A stretch of 64,000 nucleotides of DNA from Apostichopus japonicus (GCF_037975245.1 NC_092577.1:5058001-5122000); one strand, 5' to 3'. Positions 1-11,911 are shown, numbered from the stretch's first letter. A program made the numbers and translations. Notes: a model not told the origin generated them from the letters alone.

Positions 1-977
1 TATTGAGATGTTGTTTTCTGTTTGGAAGGATTGACGTTAATTGAATTACAGTCGTTGGAAATATTTAAAAGGTCAACTGTCTTTGTACCAAATTTATACT
101 TCACCAGTGAATTTATTCCATAGACTTTACTCATCAATATAAGTCAATATGACAGTTAGGAGCATATATGTACTATAAAGTCACCATACCGTAGCTTCAG
201 TTTGAACTATTTATTCTGTACCGGGTCATCTGAGCTGTGTGTGATCCATTAATTAAATTCAACTTGAGTCAATAATTTACCCAAGTGAAATTACCTAAGT
301 TAGATAAACACATACAGTATGTCAAGTTAGCTTATTCCAAGCAGCTTACAAAAGCTATGTTGCTTACACAGGTATACTTGCCCTTGAAGTTAATGAATCA
401 TTCAAGTTTCCTTTCCCAAGGTAGCACCTACCCATGTGAGCTTACCCAAGTTAATTTACCCAAGTGAGCTTTCTCAAGGTAGCATCTACCCAAGTTAACT
501 TACCCAAGTGAGCTTTCCCAAGGTAGCATCTACCCAAGTCATCAGCTTACCTAAGTTAGCTTACCCAAGTTAGCTTATATACAAGTTAGCTTTCACAACT
601 AAACTTTTCCAAAAGTACTTGTAATTCAGGTACAGTAAGCCTACCAAACTTAGCTTTAATTCACAAATTAGCATATTACTAAGTTGGCTTACCAAGTTAG
701 CTTGCCCATGTTAGCATGTACCCAAGTTAACTAACTCAAGTATCATTAATTACTATAGTGTATACTGCACTGCAGTTTTGTTTTAACTATGTGACAATTT
801 AAGTTTTTTATGCAGAAATATGAAAATGTATTATTCAATTAATACCAGCAAAAAAATAACCAACTGTTCATTTTTTGGTGTTTTTTTTCTGTTGAGTATA
901 CTGAATTTTATTAGTTTTAAGTTATTCAGCATTTTTTTGGTACCTACAATATTGTTTATTTCCTATTACTCCATCAG
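1..977 (+). other. Partial intron upstream of the first visible exon
   Basis: The segment ends with an acceptor, ccatcag, at 971-977. The exon after it starts at codon position 2, so the missing upstream exon must end in a single G of the P-loop glycine codon. No upstream motor exon was found here. The main content is the short-period tandem repeat at 270-745. Confidence 0.6.
270..745. repeat. Degenerate short-unit tandem repeat (AAGTTAGCTTACCC-like)
   Basis: A motif close to CCCAAGTTAGCTTA recurs many times with a period of roughly 14-16 bp or multiples of it. Copies vary (AGTGAGCTTACC, AGGTAGCATCTACC) and degrade towards both ends. It is intronic and has no coding meaning. Confidence 0.75.
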
Positions 978-1164
978 GTTCTGGGAAGTCATACACTATG
1001 ATGGGAACGGAACTCGACAAAGGAATCATCCCTAAGCTATGCGACGCTCTTTTCGAAAGAATCGGAAAGGCCCAAGCCAATGACGATTCGGTCTCCTTCA
1101 AAGTTGAGGTTTCCTATATGGAGATTTACAACGAAAAGGTCAAAGATCTACTTTATCCCAAAGG
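978..1164 (+). CDS. KIF13: KIF13 exon 1 (motor domain, P-loop to LLYPKG)
   Basis: Starts in phase with two bases of the P-loop glycine codon and reads SGKSYTMMGTELDKG, the C-terminal half of the kinesin P-loop (GQTGSGKS). It continues to VSFKVEVSYMEIYNEKVKDLL, the conserved beta-strand/helix segment of kinesin-3 motors. The acceptor is ccatcag and the donor is gtaagg at 1165. It ends with two bases of a codon. The Gly-Lys-Ser that binds ATP phosphates is intact. Confidence 0.93.
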
Positions 1165-2474
1165 GTAAGGCACGATTTACTTCACTCCTCGCTTACCTGT
1201 CTCCCCACAACCTTAGCACCCTCATTCTACCACGCCTAGAATACCCTGGTAACCTTTTAACACTGTGCACCCTCTATGACCGGCTCCTCCGGTCACTGCC
1301 CTTCTCATTCTATCAACCAAAGTGTCTAGATCGCAAATTTTCGAGCGGATTTTTTCCATCGGATTTCGTCCACTTTTGGTTTCCCAGGATCGGAATTTTT
1401 CCCATCCACTGTTTTTGGAAGTGTTTGAAGTTGTTTGCAGCCCGATAAGTATCCTTTTCTTCTTCTTATCCTTTTCTTTTCTCTACGACTGTTGTGCGTA
1501 TGCCCGGACTTGATCTATTTTGCTCTAACTGCGTTCATCCCTTACCTGTCCCCACTCTTCTATTGCATTACTTTCCCAGTCTAATTAGTCTTTTTCTACA
1601 GGTAGCGTTTTAGAACTGCGCTCCCATTTGACGGTTCTACACCCCATCACCTCTTCCTTTGGAATCCATCAGTCACAAATTCTAAAGCCTGCCACCGGTG
1701 ACAGACTTCCAAGGTCTGCAGGAATCAATTCTAATAATTGATGTTTTGATTTTTAATCGTATCGTCTTGGATATGGGGGAAGGTGGAGAGAGTTGGGAGC
1801 CAGTAAAGGGGGGGGGGGGAGTGGAGGGAGTTAAGAAACCGAATGTTATACTAACAGTAAGTTGTGAGCCAATACACACATTCTTTACTGTTTTTTTTCT
1901 TTCCTCACAAAGTATATTTAAATTTGGTTATTCTAAATTTATTGGTTATTCTAAATTTTTGGAGTCAAAACTCATATTTCTGCATCTCTCAGAAAATGTC
2001 CATCCACTTGTGGGATATCAAAGTTTCTAAATTTCGAAATCATTTGTGTGCAGTCTATGTTATAGAAGATTAGATGTACAAACTGATTTGGAAACTTTCA
2101 GAGATTCAAATACCTCCTTGTGTAATTGTGTTACTTCTAGGTTGCAGATTCAGCAACTGGAAATTATATCATGTTATGAAAACACAAGACATATTACAAA
2201 ATTAATGTGCTCAATGCGTCATATTAGGGAAATTCCCTCTAAGCTGTGTGCTACACAATAAACAGACAATCTTATATTAAGTTCAGCCTTGTATATTCGA
2301 CCTGGCTTCCTGAACGGTAACCAATTAAGAGAACGGGTAACCACCCGTGGGAAACGGAAGTATTCGTCACATTTCGGAAAGCCATCGACTCTGTCGTCAT
2401 GAAGTTATTTTTGAAATTTTTGAAGTTTCACAAAGTGGGATGAATATATATGATTTGACATTGAGTTGAGTTTG

Positions 2475-2792
2475 AGTTTAGTTACATACAATGTAAATCG
2501 ATCATGGGGCAAAGAGCTTTTGCTGCTGCCCCTTGTCTGTGGAACAGACTTCCAGAACATGTAAAACACAGTCCATCTCTTGCTTCTTTTTAAATGCTCT
2601 CTCAAGACTCATCTGATGAAAACTCTTTAATTAAATTGTTCATTGTTGCCCATATTTGCTTGCATTTTTGTCTTGTACTATGTTTACTGGTTTTTGTTTG
2701 CTGTCGCACTGTTTGTGTCACTGCACAATGAGCGTCTTTTTTGAAGGAAACCGGCGCATTATCAATGTTCATTATTATTAATTATGATTATT
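2475..2792 (+). mobile_element. 3' end of a CR1/L2-like non-LTR retrotransposon, degraded
   Basis: A + strand reading from about 2503 gives GQRAFAAAAPCLWNRLPEHV followed by SPSLASF, the usual ending of CR1/L2-type ORF2 proteins. A stop and a one-base frame change at about 2591 interrupt it before KCSLKTHLMKTL. The noncoding tail has the typical GGCGCAT...ATTATTATT ending, a short ATT-rich 3' terminus. The 5' part is missing, as is usual for truncated LINE copies. It is inactive. Confidence 0.75.
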
Positions 2793-2962
2793 GAATGGTA
2801 CAATAGTTGTATCAAGAGGTGTAGGAGAACTGAGGAAGCATGGCTGTTATGAGCAGGTCCCCTGTTACAAATAATTAGAAAGAGAGAGCTAAAAAGAAAG
2901 AAAAAAAAAAACCCACAGAGAGAAAAATGGAGAAAAAAAAGGGTGATACTGGTCAACAAAAT

Positions 2963-3025
2963 TAATATATTCGTATATTATATTCGTATATAATATTCGT
3001 ATATAATATATTAATATATTTGTAA
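2963..3025. repeat. AT-rich direct/inverted short repeat
   Basis: TATATTCGTATATAATATTCG-like units repeat about three times and can fold on themselves. This is simple low-complexity intronic sequence. Confidence 0.6.
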
Positions 3026-3309
3026 TACATCATTCAGCATAAATGACATGAGAGTGTTAAGATTTAGCAGTTTTGATGTCATCATTCAAATGATTCCGTA
3101 TAGCAGGTCCTGTACCTGGGAAAAGTAGCATTTTGTAAGAGAAGAAAATTCAGATCCTCCAAAGTGCTACCCAAAATATGAACACCAAGTTATGCCCTGC
3201 TATGTCTAGTTGTAATATTAAACACTTTGGAGCTATCCTTAAATGTATTTTGATTTATGAAAAACATTTCTAAGATATATTATTTGATTGCCTTTCCCTC
3301 GTTTAACAG

Positions 3310-3394
3310 GAAACAGAATCTCAAGGTCCGAGAGCATAAAATCTACGGGCCGTACGTGGACGGGCTCTCAAAGCTAGCTGTCTCATCTTTCCAG
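3310..3394 (+). CDS. KIF13: KIF13 exon 2 (motor domain, NLKVREH segment)
   Basis: Completes the split glycine codon and reads KQNLKVREHKIYGPYVDGLS then KLAVSSFQ. This is the kinesin-3 signature LKVREH..GPYVDGLS..AV.S. It is bordered by gtttaacag and gtacgt and ends in phase 0. Confidence 0.95.
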
Positions 3395-3781
3395 GTACGT
3401 TCCAAGACCATCTTTTCCCTTGACCGATATTTGGAATTTTTTTGGTTGTTTCTTATCTTATGTCGAGAGTTTCGTTCATCTGGTGTAAGGCTGCCCGGAG
3501 GTGGCAAAAATGGCTAATGCATTGGTAATGGAAGTGGTTGCGTAGCAGTAAAATTAAAAAAATAATAATAATAATGCTGCGTAGAAAAGTTATAATGGAA
3601 AGAACTTACAAATAATACCACAAGTCTGGAATAAATTAGTAGAAGAAAAAACAATAGCAACATGGCATAAAACTTTAATTGGAAGCAAAGATCAAAAGAT
3701 CAATAATTATACTATAACTGGAAGTCTAATTTGATTTTAATTTTGAGTTAATAAACGAAATTGTTTTTTTTTGGGTTTCAG
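3395..3781 (+). other. Intron 2
   Basis: 387 bp with a small AAT microsatellite near 3558-3574. The acceptor tract is T-rich, ending gggtttcag. Nothing else was recognised. Confidence 0.7.
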
Positions 3782-3916
3782 AATATCGATGGCCTGATGT
3801 CTGAAGGAAACAAGTCACGAACAGTCGCAGCCACGAACATGAATTCAGAGAGCAGCCGCTCTCACGCTGTCTTCAACATCACAGTGACGCAGACCATCAC
3901 AGATGTAGTAGCAGAT
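3782..3916 (+). CDS. KIF13: KIF13 exon 3 (motor domain, switch I)
   Basis: Reads [20 protein letters not shown] then [20 protein letters not shown] and DVVAD. The SSRSH switch I motif, which senses the ATP gamma-phosphate, is intact. The donor is gtaagt at 3917. The last ~48 nt of this exon plus the donor are the seed of the tandem array that follows, so the position of the true donor is inferred from the next exon's phase (0) and from family alignment. Confidence 0.94.
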
Positions 3917-4552
3917 GTAAGTAGCATGGGGTGGGGAGGGGAGGAGGAGGGGGAGGGGTAGTCTTAAACATCACAGTGACACAGACCATCACTGATGTAG
4001 TTGCTGATGTAAGTAGAATGGGGTGGGGAGGGAGGGGAGGGGGTGGGGAAGTCTTCAACATCACAGTGACACAGACCATCACAGACATAGTGGCAGATGT
4101 AAGTAGTATGGGGTTGGGAGGGGAAGGGAGGGAGGGGAGGGGGAGTCTTCAACATCACAGTGACACAGACCATCACAGATGTAGTGGCAGATGTAAGTAG
4201 TATGGGGTGGGGAGGGGAGGGGGTGGGGAAGTCTTCAACATCACAGTGACACAGACCATCACAGATGTAGTGGCAGATGTAAGTAGTATGGGCCACATCC
4301 CTAATTACTGTATTCTTCCATAGTACCCTGAAGTTGTTGTCAACAGCTATTGGTGCCATTATATTTGATTTGATTGGGGGTTGGGTGGGGAAAGTCTTCA
4401 ACATGACAGTGATACAGACCATCACAGATATAGAGGCCGATGTAAGTAGTGTGGAGAGGGGAGGGGAGGGGAAGGGAGGGGAAGGGGCAGGGGAAGCCTT
4501 CAACATCACCGTGACACAGACCATCACAGACATAGTGGCCGATGTAAGTAGT
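3868..4552 (+). repeat. Tandem array of exon 3 tail plus splice donor, 7 units
   Basis: The terminal ~48 nt of exon 3 (encoding [16 protein letters not shown]) together with gtaagtag recurs six more times. Donor GTs fall at 3917 (true), 4009, 4099, 4193, 4279, 4442 and 4544. Units are 86-102 bp apart, except for one 163-bp step containing unique DNA at about 4290-4380. Spacers are G-rich (GGGGTGGGGAGGGG type). The copied coding parts have only a few changes each. No copy carries an acceptor, so none is a complete exon. Confidence 0.9.
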
Positions 4553-6615
4553 ATAGAAGAAGTAGTGAAGAAGATCCTGTTAGGATTGAAACGTCAGTCC
4601 CAGTAACTTCTACATATTTTACCTACACAGGCTTTTTGCTGTAGATAAGCAGTTTGCTAACAGCCTGATCTTTCTTTAGTTTTTATTTTACTATTAATCA
4701 TAATTCATGACATGTGTTCCTCTTTCTTATGACCTTTGCCCCCCAAAGACTTATCTATTAGGAGATAGTGGGGTAAGGTCGCAAGGATTTAATTGTCTGT
4801 CTAAATTGTAAAGCTTTATATATTCCTTCTTTGCAAAGTTTTTCTTTTATCAAAGTTACAATTATATACTGTCGTTAATTTATGCATGTGGCATGAATGT
4901 TTTTCGAGCATATCACGGTTGAAAATCACCTATGGAAGAGTGGAGAATGCCTACAAATGTTAACTTATTTGTGTTTCTTGCTGTCTGGTAAACCTTTGAC
5001 ATAATTACATAAAACATTCAGGAAACGAAAGCTTAACTTAGAACTACAAGAATTTGGATTAAGTCCTTGGCTTACGGATTTCAAGCGATATATGCTTGAT
5101 TGTTAGTATGCACTGTATCTCCTTTTTCTTGGAGTAAGTTGTTTTAAGTTCTAAGCATGTAAATTACCGTGTTTGTAACATGTAGTTGATACAGTCTACA
5201 CGAGGCAGACTTAATTGCGTACCAGTCACGAATCGCGTTATTATTGGAATCGATAAATTGATGAACTGACTTGCACAAACCATGGCTCTAAGTCAATAAT
5301 TCTCTATCGAATGAAAGTGAACTGACTCGCAGAAATTTGTAAAGTGTTTCCCGCATGTAGGGATAATAATCGACTGGTGATGAGCTCATCTCAATCTCAA
5401 TGCGAAGCGACTTCTTACAAATCTGAGATGATTTGCGTCGAAATTCTCTATTCGTGGTTTTACTCAATATGCCTGTAACGATCCGTAACATTGTCCTTGA
5501 AAAATCGATTTTAAGCTCCTATCTTTGCTAGTGTTGCCAATTTAGACATTTTAAATGCCAAAAATTGACAGATTAAGCATTTCTCACATATTTCCCTGCC
5601 TGAAGGAATATGAATAATTTGACCAAAGTGCAATTTGGCATCGTTTTTAGTGTTTGGCATGCCAATTTTAAAAAAAAACTAGTACTAGCAGAAACATTGT
5701 TAAAATTCCTCCAAAGAATATTGTTTCCCACCATTCCATGTTGCTCAGTCTGACTCAAGGTTGCACATTATGCCTACATGTGGATACATTAACCATGTTA
5801 AATTACTCGGTAATGTTCTGAGTTCTAAGAGACCCCAGTTGCCCTCCCACCCCCCCAACCCCCCCCCAAAAAAAACTCTGGCAAACCCACAGAATTCCTA
5901 CACATGTACACGATCAATTGTCATAAAAATAACAGCAGATTTGTATTTGGCAATTTGGTTCATCTGATTTGGCAGCTAGTGTGGGTTGGAAGTGCCGTAG
6001 AAATTGAAGCCAGCAACCCCTATTTTCACGTACATACAACAGTGCATTTGCATACAATGGTAGACATTAACAAGCTATGAGCAATTTGCAATCTATTTAA
6101 AACCAAGTTGATAGTGGATGGTAGGGTTGTTGACAGTTGTACGTGCGTATGTATGTCGTGCTGTAGGTACAGCGACACATAAAACCAGGCAGTCCGATAT
6201 TTACAGAATAAGGCCTATTATTGAAAAGATTATCTGCCCTACTCGTCAGACTAGTTTGTTAATTTTTGTTGATTAGGACTGCATGACGAGGGCAAACATG
6301 ATGACTATTGCTCCATGAAAGTTGAGGGTATTTTAAAATGTTTAGTGTTTACTATGTAGGAACACAGCTATGGTAATGCATTAGGAGGCATATATATTGT
6401 ACAGTATAGACTGTCTACGTAGGCCTTGCTAATATCGGCCAAAATACAGATCCTCACGTCACATGGTTGTCTTACCAGAACCAAGGCCAAAGTTTATCGA
6501 TCAGTGTTTAAAGGTTTCTGGCATCCTTAATGCGTTTATTTAAATGTTAATGTGGAGAATAACCAGGTTTTACATTTCGGTTGACCGAACAGCAGATTTG
6601 GTTGTGTGAGGAAAT

Positions 6616-7801
6616 TAGTGTTTGCACGGGTTATCCGGGTACCCGGGTACCCGCCCGACGTGATACTACCCGGTTCCTTATTTATTACCCGAATCCTAAG
6701 CAAAGTGTGATTTAAAAAAAAAATGGCAAACCGACGGTTAAGCAGATTTCCCATTGACTTAGTGTGGTGTTAGGCTACAATGTGGTCGAAGATAACAGCA
6801 ATAAGGAGCCCGTTCGACGCGATACTACCCGGTTCCTAATTTATTACCCGAATCATACGCAAAGTGTGATTGTTTAAAAAAAAATTGCAAACCGATGGTT
6901 AGGCTGATTTCCCATTGACTTAGTGTGTTGTTAGGCTACCATGTGTTCGAAGATAACAGCAATAACGAAAGCTTTCCATAGATATAACTGCGTCACAATT
7001 TCAGCTAATAAACAGATGGCTAGGCTAGACTACCCCCATTGACTTAGTGTGGTGTTAGGCAACCATGTGGTCGAACGTAACAGCAATAACGAAAGTATTC
7101 CATGGATGTCTTATAACTGCGTCACAACTCCAGCAAATAAACAGATGGTTAGGCTTAGCTAGATTTCTCATTGACTTAGTGTGGTGTTAGGCTACCATGT
7201 GGAAGAAATTATTATTTATTCATTCGTTTATTTCAAAGAAGGAAAGGCTGACAAGGAATTTTACGCGATGTTTATGGATTATAGACGGGATAACTAAAAA
7301 ATAGTAATCGCAAGTGGCTTTTCACTAATCGTTTATTCCAAATGCGATCAAATTGCGCGAATCGCGCAATCTCGCGGCTAATGCGAACCCTGGACCTGCA
7401 TAATAGATAGTAGTAGTAGTATCAAAAACTGTTTAAGAGCTAAATTGGATATTTATATGGTTTGATCCAATAGACGTGCACGAGCTAGCATAAGCAGCGG
7501 CGGCAGTGCGATGTTAGTAGTAATGCTAATTATAATTAAATAATTAATTTATTAACAAGTTAATGAAAGAAACAGAAGCAAATTATTGAGGGAGGTTTAA
7601 TACCTTATCTTACACCTACGTATTTGAACATGAAAACATTGTCAGTAGAGAATATAATGCATTTATTACAGCATCCAATATGTAATTTCTTGAAAATCGT
7701 GATACACGAGGATAAACAAAAAAATTCCGGGTACCCGGATACCCGACGGGTAATGGCCCTCGGGTACCCGGTTCCCGATTTTTGGACCCGTGTAAACACT
7801 A
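6616..7801. mobile_element. Non-autonomous hAT-type DNA transposon, 1186 bp, with 8-bp target duplication
   Basis: The left end TAGTGTTTGCACGGGT and the right end ACCCGTGTAAACACTA form a 16-bp terminal inverted repeat with one mismatch. Next to both are direct repeats GAGGAAAT (6608-6615 and 7802-7809), the 8-bp target duplication typical of hAT elements. Subterminal GGGTACCCG palindromes occur at both ends. No transposase reading frame was seen. The interior holds a ~160-bp direct duplication (about 6651-6809 and 6810-6967) and further partial copies to about 7200. Confidence 0.85.
6651..7200. repeat. Internal tandem duplication inside the hAT-type element
   Basis: The block containing CTACCCGGTTCC, CCGAATC, a poly-A stretch, CCCATTGACTTAGTGTGGTG and GATAACAGCAATAA occurs twice in full (period ~159 bp). 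Shorter derivatives of its second half begin near 7025 and 7165. Confidence 0.75.
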
Positions 7802-7834
7802 GAGGAAATGTACCAAAATATCAAAGAATGTTGA

Positions 7835-8170
7835 ATATCTGTAGACTGTAGGAGTGATGTGTAGGTTTGTTGAATAGAACAGCAATATGAACACTGTAGA
7901 ACAGATGTATGTACACTGTAGGAGAGATTTGTATGTTTGGTGAATAGAACAGCAAATATGTATACTGTAGAACAGCTATAGATTTACACCGTAGGAGAGA
8001 TGTGTAGGTTTGGTGAATAGAACAGCAGTATGTACACAGTAGGAGGGATATGTATGTTTGTTGAATAGAACAGCAATAGATGTACACTGTAGGAGAGATG
8101 TGTAGGTTCGGTGAAAAGAACAGTAAATATGTATACTGTAGGAGTGATGTGAAGGTTTAGTGAAGAAAAC
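7835..8170. repeat. ~50-60 bp minisatellite, first locus
   Basis: About six degenerate units share the core GTAGGAGAGATGTGTAGGTT followed by TGGTGAATAGAACAGCAATA and a TGTACACT spacer. The same core makes up the array at 48036-48440. It starts about 25 bp after the hAT target duplication. Confidence 0.85.
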
Positions 8171-8227
8171 GTAAGCTTTGGGCCAGTACTCACCTAGGCC
8201 TACCTCTTTATCTATTCTATTTCCGTA

Positions 8228-8281
8228 TCTCCAAGTAGGATGATAACAAGTTATCATTTCATCCTACTGTATTTGGAGGTT
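8228..8281. repeat. Imperfect inverted repeat (hairpin)
   Basis: The arms read CTCCAA, GTAGGATGATAAC and then GTTATCAT, TCATCCTAC, TTGGAG around an AA centre. The stem is imperfect because of extra bases in the right arm. Unknown role; it could be a remnant of a short foldback element. Confidence 0.55.
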
Positions 8282-8968
8282 TTTAGTTACGGTGGAATCT
8301 GAATATGAATTAAACGACTAGTCGTCCTCCAGACGACCTTCAAAGCTGTGGTTGGGAGGTCTCAGACAGACTTGACAAGACATTAAAACTTTTTCCTACA
8401 CTTATCTCCCTAACACTTACTGACATACGCTTGATCAACCATCTGTGGAGTGACCTGGTAACCTCTCAGCTATATGATGAATATCTTTGACAGTGTTACA
8501 CTGTAAGGAAGGTAAATCCCATGTTTACAAAACATGACATGAATTATTGATTGTCAATATTTCCATTGTTATGAATTGGAATGTTGCCCAAGTCAATCTT
8601 ACAGGGCAGTCATCTCCCAAAAAAACATGTTATTTGCTTAAAATCCAAGAATCCATAACTACCAAAAACCTCTCATGCATTATTTGATATTTCCTTCAAA
8701 AGTTTCTAGTACCACTTGCCTTTGGCTACATTCCACTTGCAAAATTATGTTCCTTACATTATTACCTTTCCTGTCATAAATTGTTAAAGGGTTAAAAATT
8801 TCGGCTGGTAAAGTGGATACTGTAGGAATCAAAAATGAAAGAAAGAATCAAAGCTCAGTGGAACTGTTTAGTTTAAAACTTGTATTTAAGATACAAGGAA
8901 CAGGAACCAGAACTTATGAAGGTGGAATGGAAGCTATACTTTTAATGTAGGCCAAATGGTATATGGTG

Positions 8969-9361
8969 TTAAAGGGTGGGACGACTCGCTCGCGCTCAAA
9001 GAAACGTCTCATGCCGGTAATCTGACCTAGTTTAGTTTGAGGTGTAACAGAAGTGTTAGACACCACCATCGATCCCAGAAAATACACACACAGCTTGCTA
9101 CCGTCGGTAATTAGACACTAGTGTACAGTCAGTACATACAGCTATGGTCAATACCCACAACACAGTGTACATAGCAGTGATGGACATCTCAGCAGGGAGT
9201 TGTTATGGAACTCCCTGATCTCAGGTCCAGATAAATGATTAAAAAGGTATCACGTTTCACTACTGTCTGCATTTTGTAGCGACAAGAAGAAAACTTCACT
9301 TGCAAGCAACGGAAAGTTAAATATTTCAGAGCGTGGCATGTGGTTTGGGGCGAGCCTTTAA
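8969..9361 (+). mobile_element. TTAA-flanked inverted-repeat element, copy 1 (decayed ends)
   Basis: Starts TTAAAGGGTGGGACGACTCG and ends GGGCGAGCCTTTAA. Its interior matches the copies at 27295 and 44718 through GTCTCATGCCGGTAATCTGA, CTTGCTACCGTCGGTAATTA and ACACTAGTGTACAGTCAGTA. It has an extra ~32-bp hairpin-bearing piece at about 9189-9220 relative to copy 2. No coding capacity. Confidence 0.75.
9189..9222. other. Small hairpin insertion inside the TTAA element
   Basis: The arms CAGGGAGTT and AACTCCCTG surround GTTATGG. The insertion is bordered by direct repeats ATCTCA, where copy 2 has a single ATCTCA. This is compatible with either a short insertion with a 6-bp target duplication or a loss from the other copies. 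Confidence 0.55.
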
Positions 9362-11911
9362 AGTTTATAAATTTTATAGTAGACTTGATCAAGCATAGAA
9401 CTGTAGAGTTTATATAATGTATAGTAACCCATATATATAGTGAGGTGCTGTTGTTGAATAATAGGCAAACATAACAAAGCAAGGAAAGTGCAGAAACTTT
9501 ACATTCTCGTAGAATGTTATTCAGACTTTTGGTATTATCTGTGCATTCTAGCGGTTTAGGCTTATTGTTGGTATATAAATTACATGGTAGGGAATGCTAC
9601 ACTTCACTGGGCTGTATTGACTTTGTGGTTCCGGTTATTCAGAAATGGGAGGTGGGCATACGGCTTTGTGGTATGGGTGTCACGTTTTGCGGCTGGGAAG
9701 GGATCTAAATTGGTAATTGCACAAGCAAAATTAATGCTAAAAATCAACTTTCGTTTCCCATCAGGAACTGGGCAGGTTGATCTAACTACTGCTCAAAACA
9801 AATTAGCTTTGTAGTACCTTTCTAACAGCATGTGCCGGCACTGTATAGAAGTTGAGATGTATGAATTTTCTTTATACTGAAATAATTCTTGATTCAAACC
9901 TGCTGTAGAAATTGACAAAGTTATGATTGCATTGGTTTGAGGAAACCATCCCTGAAAAAACCAAAAACAAACATTGGGGCGGAAAATTTGCATATTTGAA
10001 TTTACATAATTAGCATAAAGAGCTGGAAATCTGGAATCCTCAGTTTCTTACCTAGATCTGTCAATATGGAGTTTGTATAAATACAAAAAGAAAATGCCAC
10101 TAACTTCACAATTTACTCCAATGAATAAACCTGATCATATTTAATTCCTACTAACATCAATCCTCAACTTGGGTTTGTCACACCATTTCCACCCAGCGGG
10201 CGTTGAAACCCAAGGTGAAGTTGATCTTCAAATCCTCGCACTTGACTGTTGAAGTCAGAGCTGATTGATTGAAAATAATCATGTGACTGAAGAGCGTGTT
10301 GATTCTCAAATCAAAAATAGATAAAAATACAAATAACATTTGGTAAAACTGTAACTACTGTAGTCCTCCCTCACTACTGTTACAGTTTAAAAACCTTTGG
10401 ATTCCTGAAACATGAGCTCCATTCATAGATCTATCAAATTATAAACAAATCTGAAATAAAAAATGATTCTGAAAATGATTTATAGGAAATATTTGTTGTG
10501 AGACGATACCCACAGTGCATTGTATGCGTGGTCGCTATGGAGATACAGCAGTATTTCCCCCCTGCACTTGTGTGGATATGTTTGAGGTTTTTTTTCCATG
10601 CATGTTGTTTTGTCATGTTGCAGCTCTACAGAAAACTCACAGGTGTGTGTATCCTGTGGTTTATAGCTGCACATCCCTTTGCATCATGACACATAAATAA
10701 AAGTTAATATAGGTTTGGCATAAGTTTCTGCCATGTGCACAATCACCATGGTAACAAGGTGAAATATTTCTCAGAACTGGAAGATTGCAGTTTTAAAGAT
10801 CTAGCCAAACAGAGTTGGGAGTCGTTGCTCAACGCTAAATTTTGGTTTACATTAAGCTCATTGGTGAATTGGGCAAGACAATACTTTACAGCACAGTAAG
10901 TAAGTGGTGGAGTGGAGTGAAGGGGGGACATAGATATTAAAAAACCCCATGGGTCTGAGTTTGACTACATTCACAATAAATAAAGCCTACACAGCAGCCT
11001 AACATTGCCCTGCATCATGGGTGCATATGTCTGCCCCATATAGAGTATTCTTTGGTTACAACTTAAAAATATATGTATTTGTGGAGGATCTCGGAACGAC
11101 AGTCTAGAAAATCAAAATCTATCAACCGACTGATGAAGAGGTACAAACAGAGAACTTAGACTCCTTCCCCAGATATCTGTCAGGTCCCCCCCCCCCTCCT
11201 GCCCCAAAAATGTCAGAATTTTTTTTTGTAGAAAATAGGTCATGCCTCCCCCTTTCTCTTAGAATAGCATCGGAGCCCTTTAAAAACATGAGTCTAGCAA
11301 CGTCCCTGATTTAGTTACAATGCCGGACAATTAACCCTCCAATCGAAACTGATGTTGGTCTTCAGAGTAGAGATTTGGTTGTCTCAGACACCCGAGACCA
11401 ATATAATTTGCCTCGGACATATACAAACATTCATACATACATTCAAGTTTAACACAATATGCAAGACCTGGGAATGCATAATTTAGTAATTCATTTATAT
11501 ATACACCATGGTTACCAACAGTAGGTGCTGAAATAGGGTCTATCAAATATTTTCAACTTTGTCTCAGAACTTTTCATAGTTATCAATAGGTTATAATGCC
11601 CTTGACAAAGTCAAGTTCACAAAGGTTATGCTTCCAAAGTTCACTTTGTAGGCTTAAGTTGTATGTAGGATACACAGAGCAATGTTCAAGCTCCTCTTGT
11701 AAAATTGAAGTAGTTTGGTTATATATATGCAAACAAACACTAAATGCTGGTAGTGCAATATCGCAAATATTTCCATTTCACAATTTCAAAGGCACCGTTC
11801 CATTGTTACTGCAGCTTGGTATTAAGGATAGTGTTATTACAAAATAAGCTATTCAACAATGAGTTGGTTTATTTTTTTGTGGGTAACTAGGTTGTGACTT
11901 TGACTCATATA

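Larger units (their letters stand above)
1165..3309 (+). other. Intron 1, with a LINE 3' remnant
   Basis: No coding exon seen. Contents are a pyrimidine-rich first part, a G-run at about 1807-1818, the LINE remnant at 2475-2792, a purine-rich stretch near 2875-2942, and AT-rich short palindromic DNA at 2963-3025. The acceptor is gtttaacag. Confidence 0.7.

Noticed and set aside
1322-1513. Frames immediately after exon 1
   Set aside because: Intronic, pyrimidine-rich, no similarity; the splice donor gtaagg at 1165 and phase with exon 2 are clear.
3964-4533. 189-residue antisense frame over the exon 3 array
   Set aside because: An antisense shadow of the tandem copies of exon 3 and their G-rich spacers.
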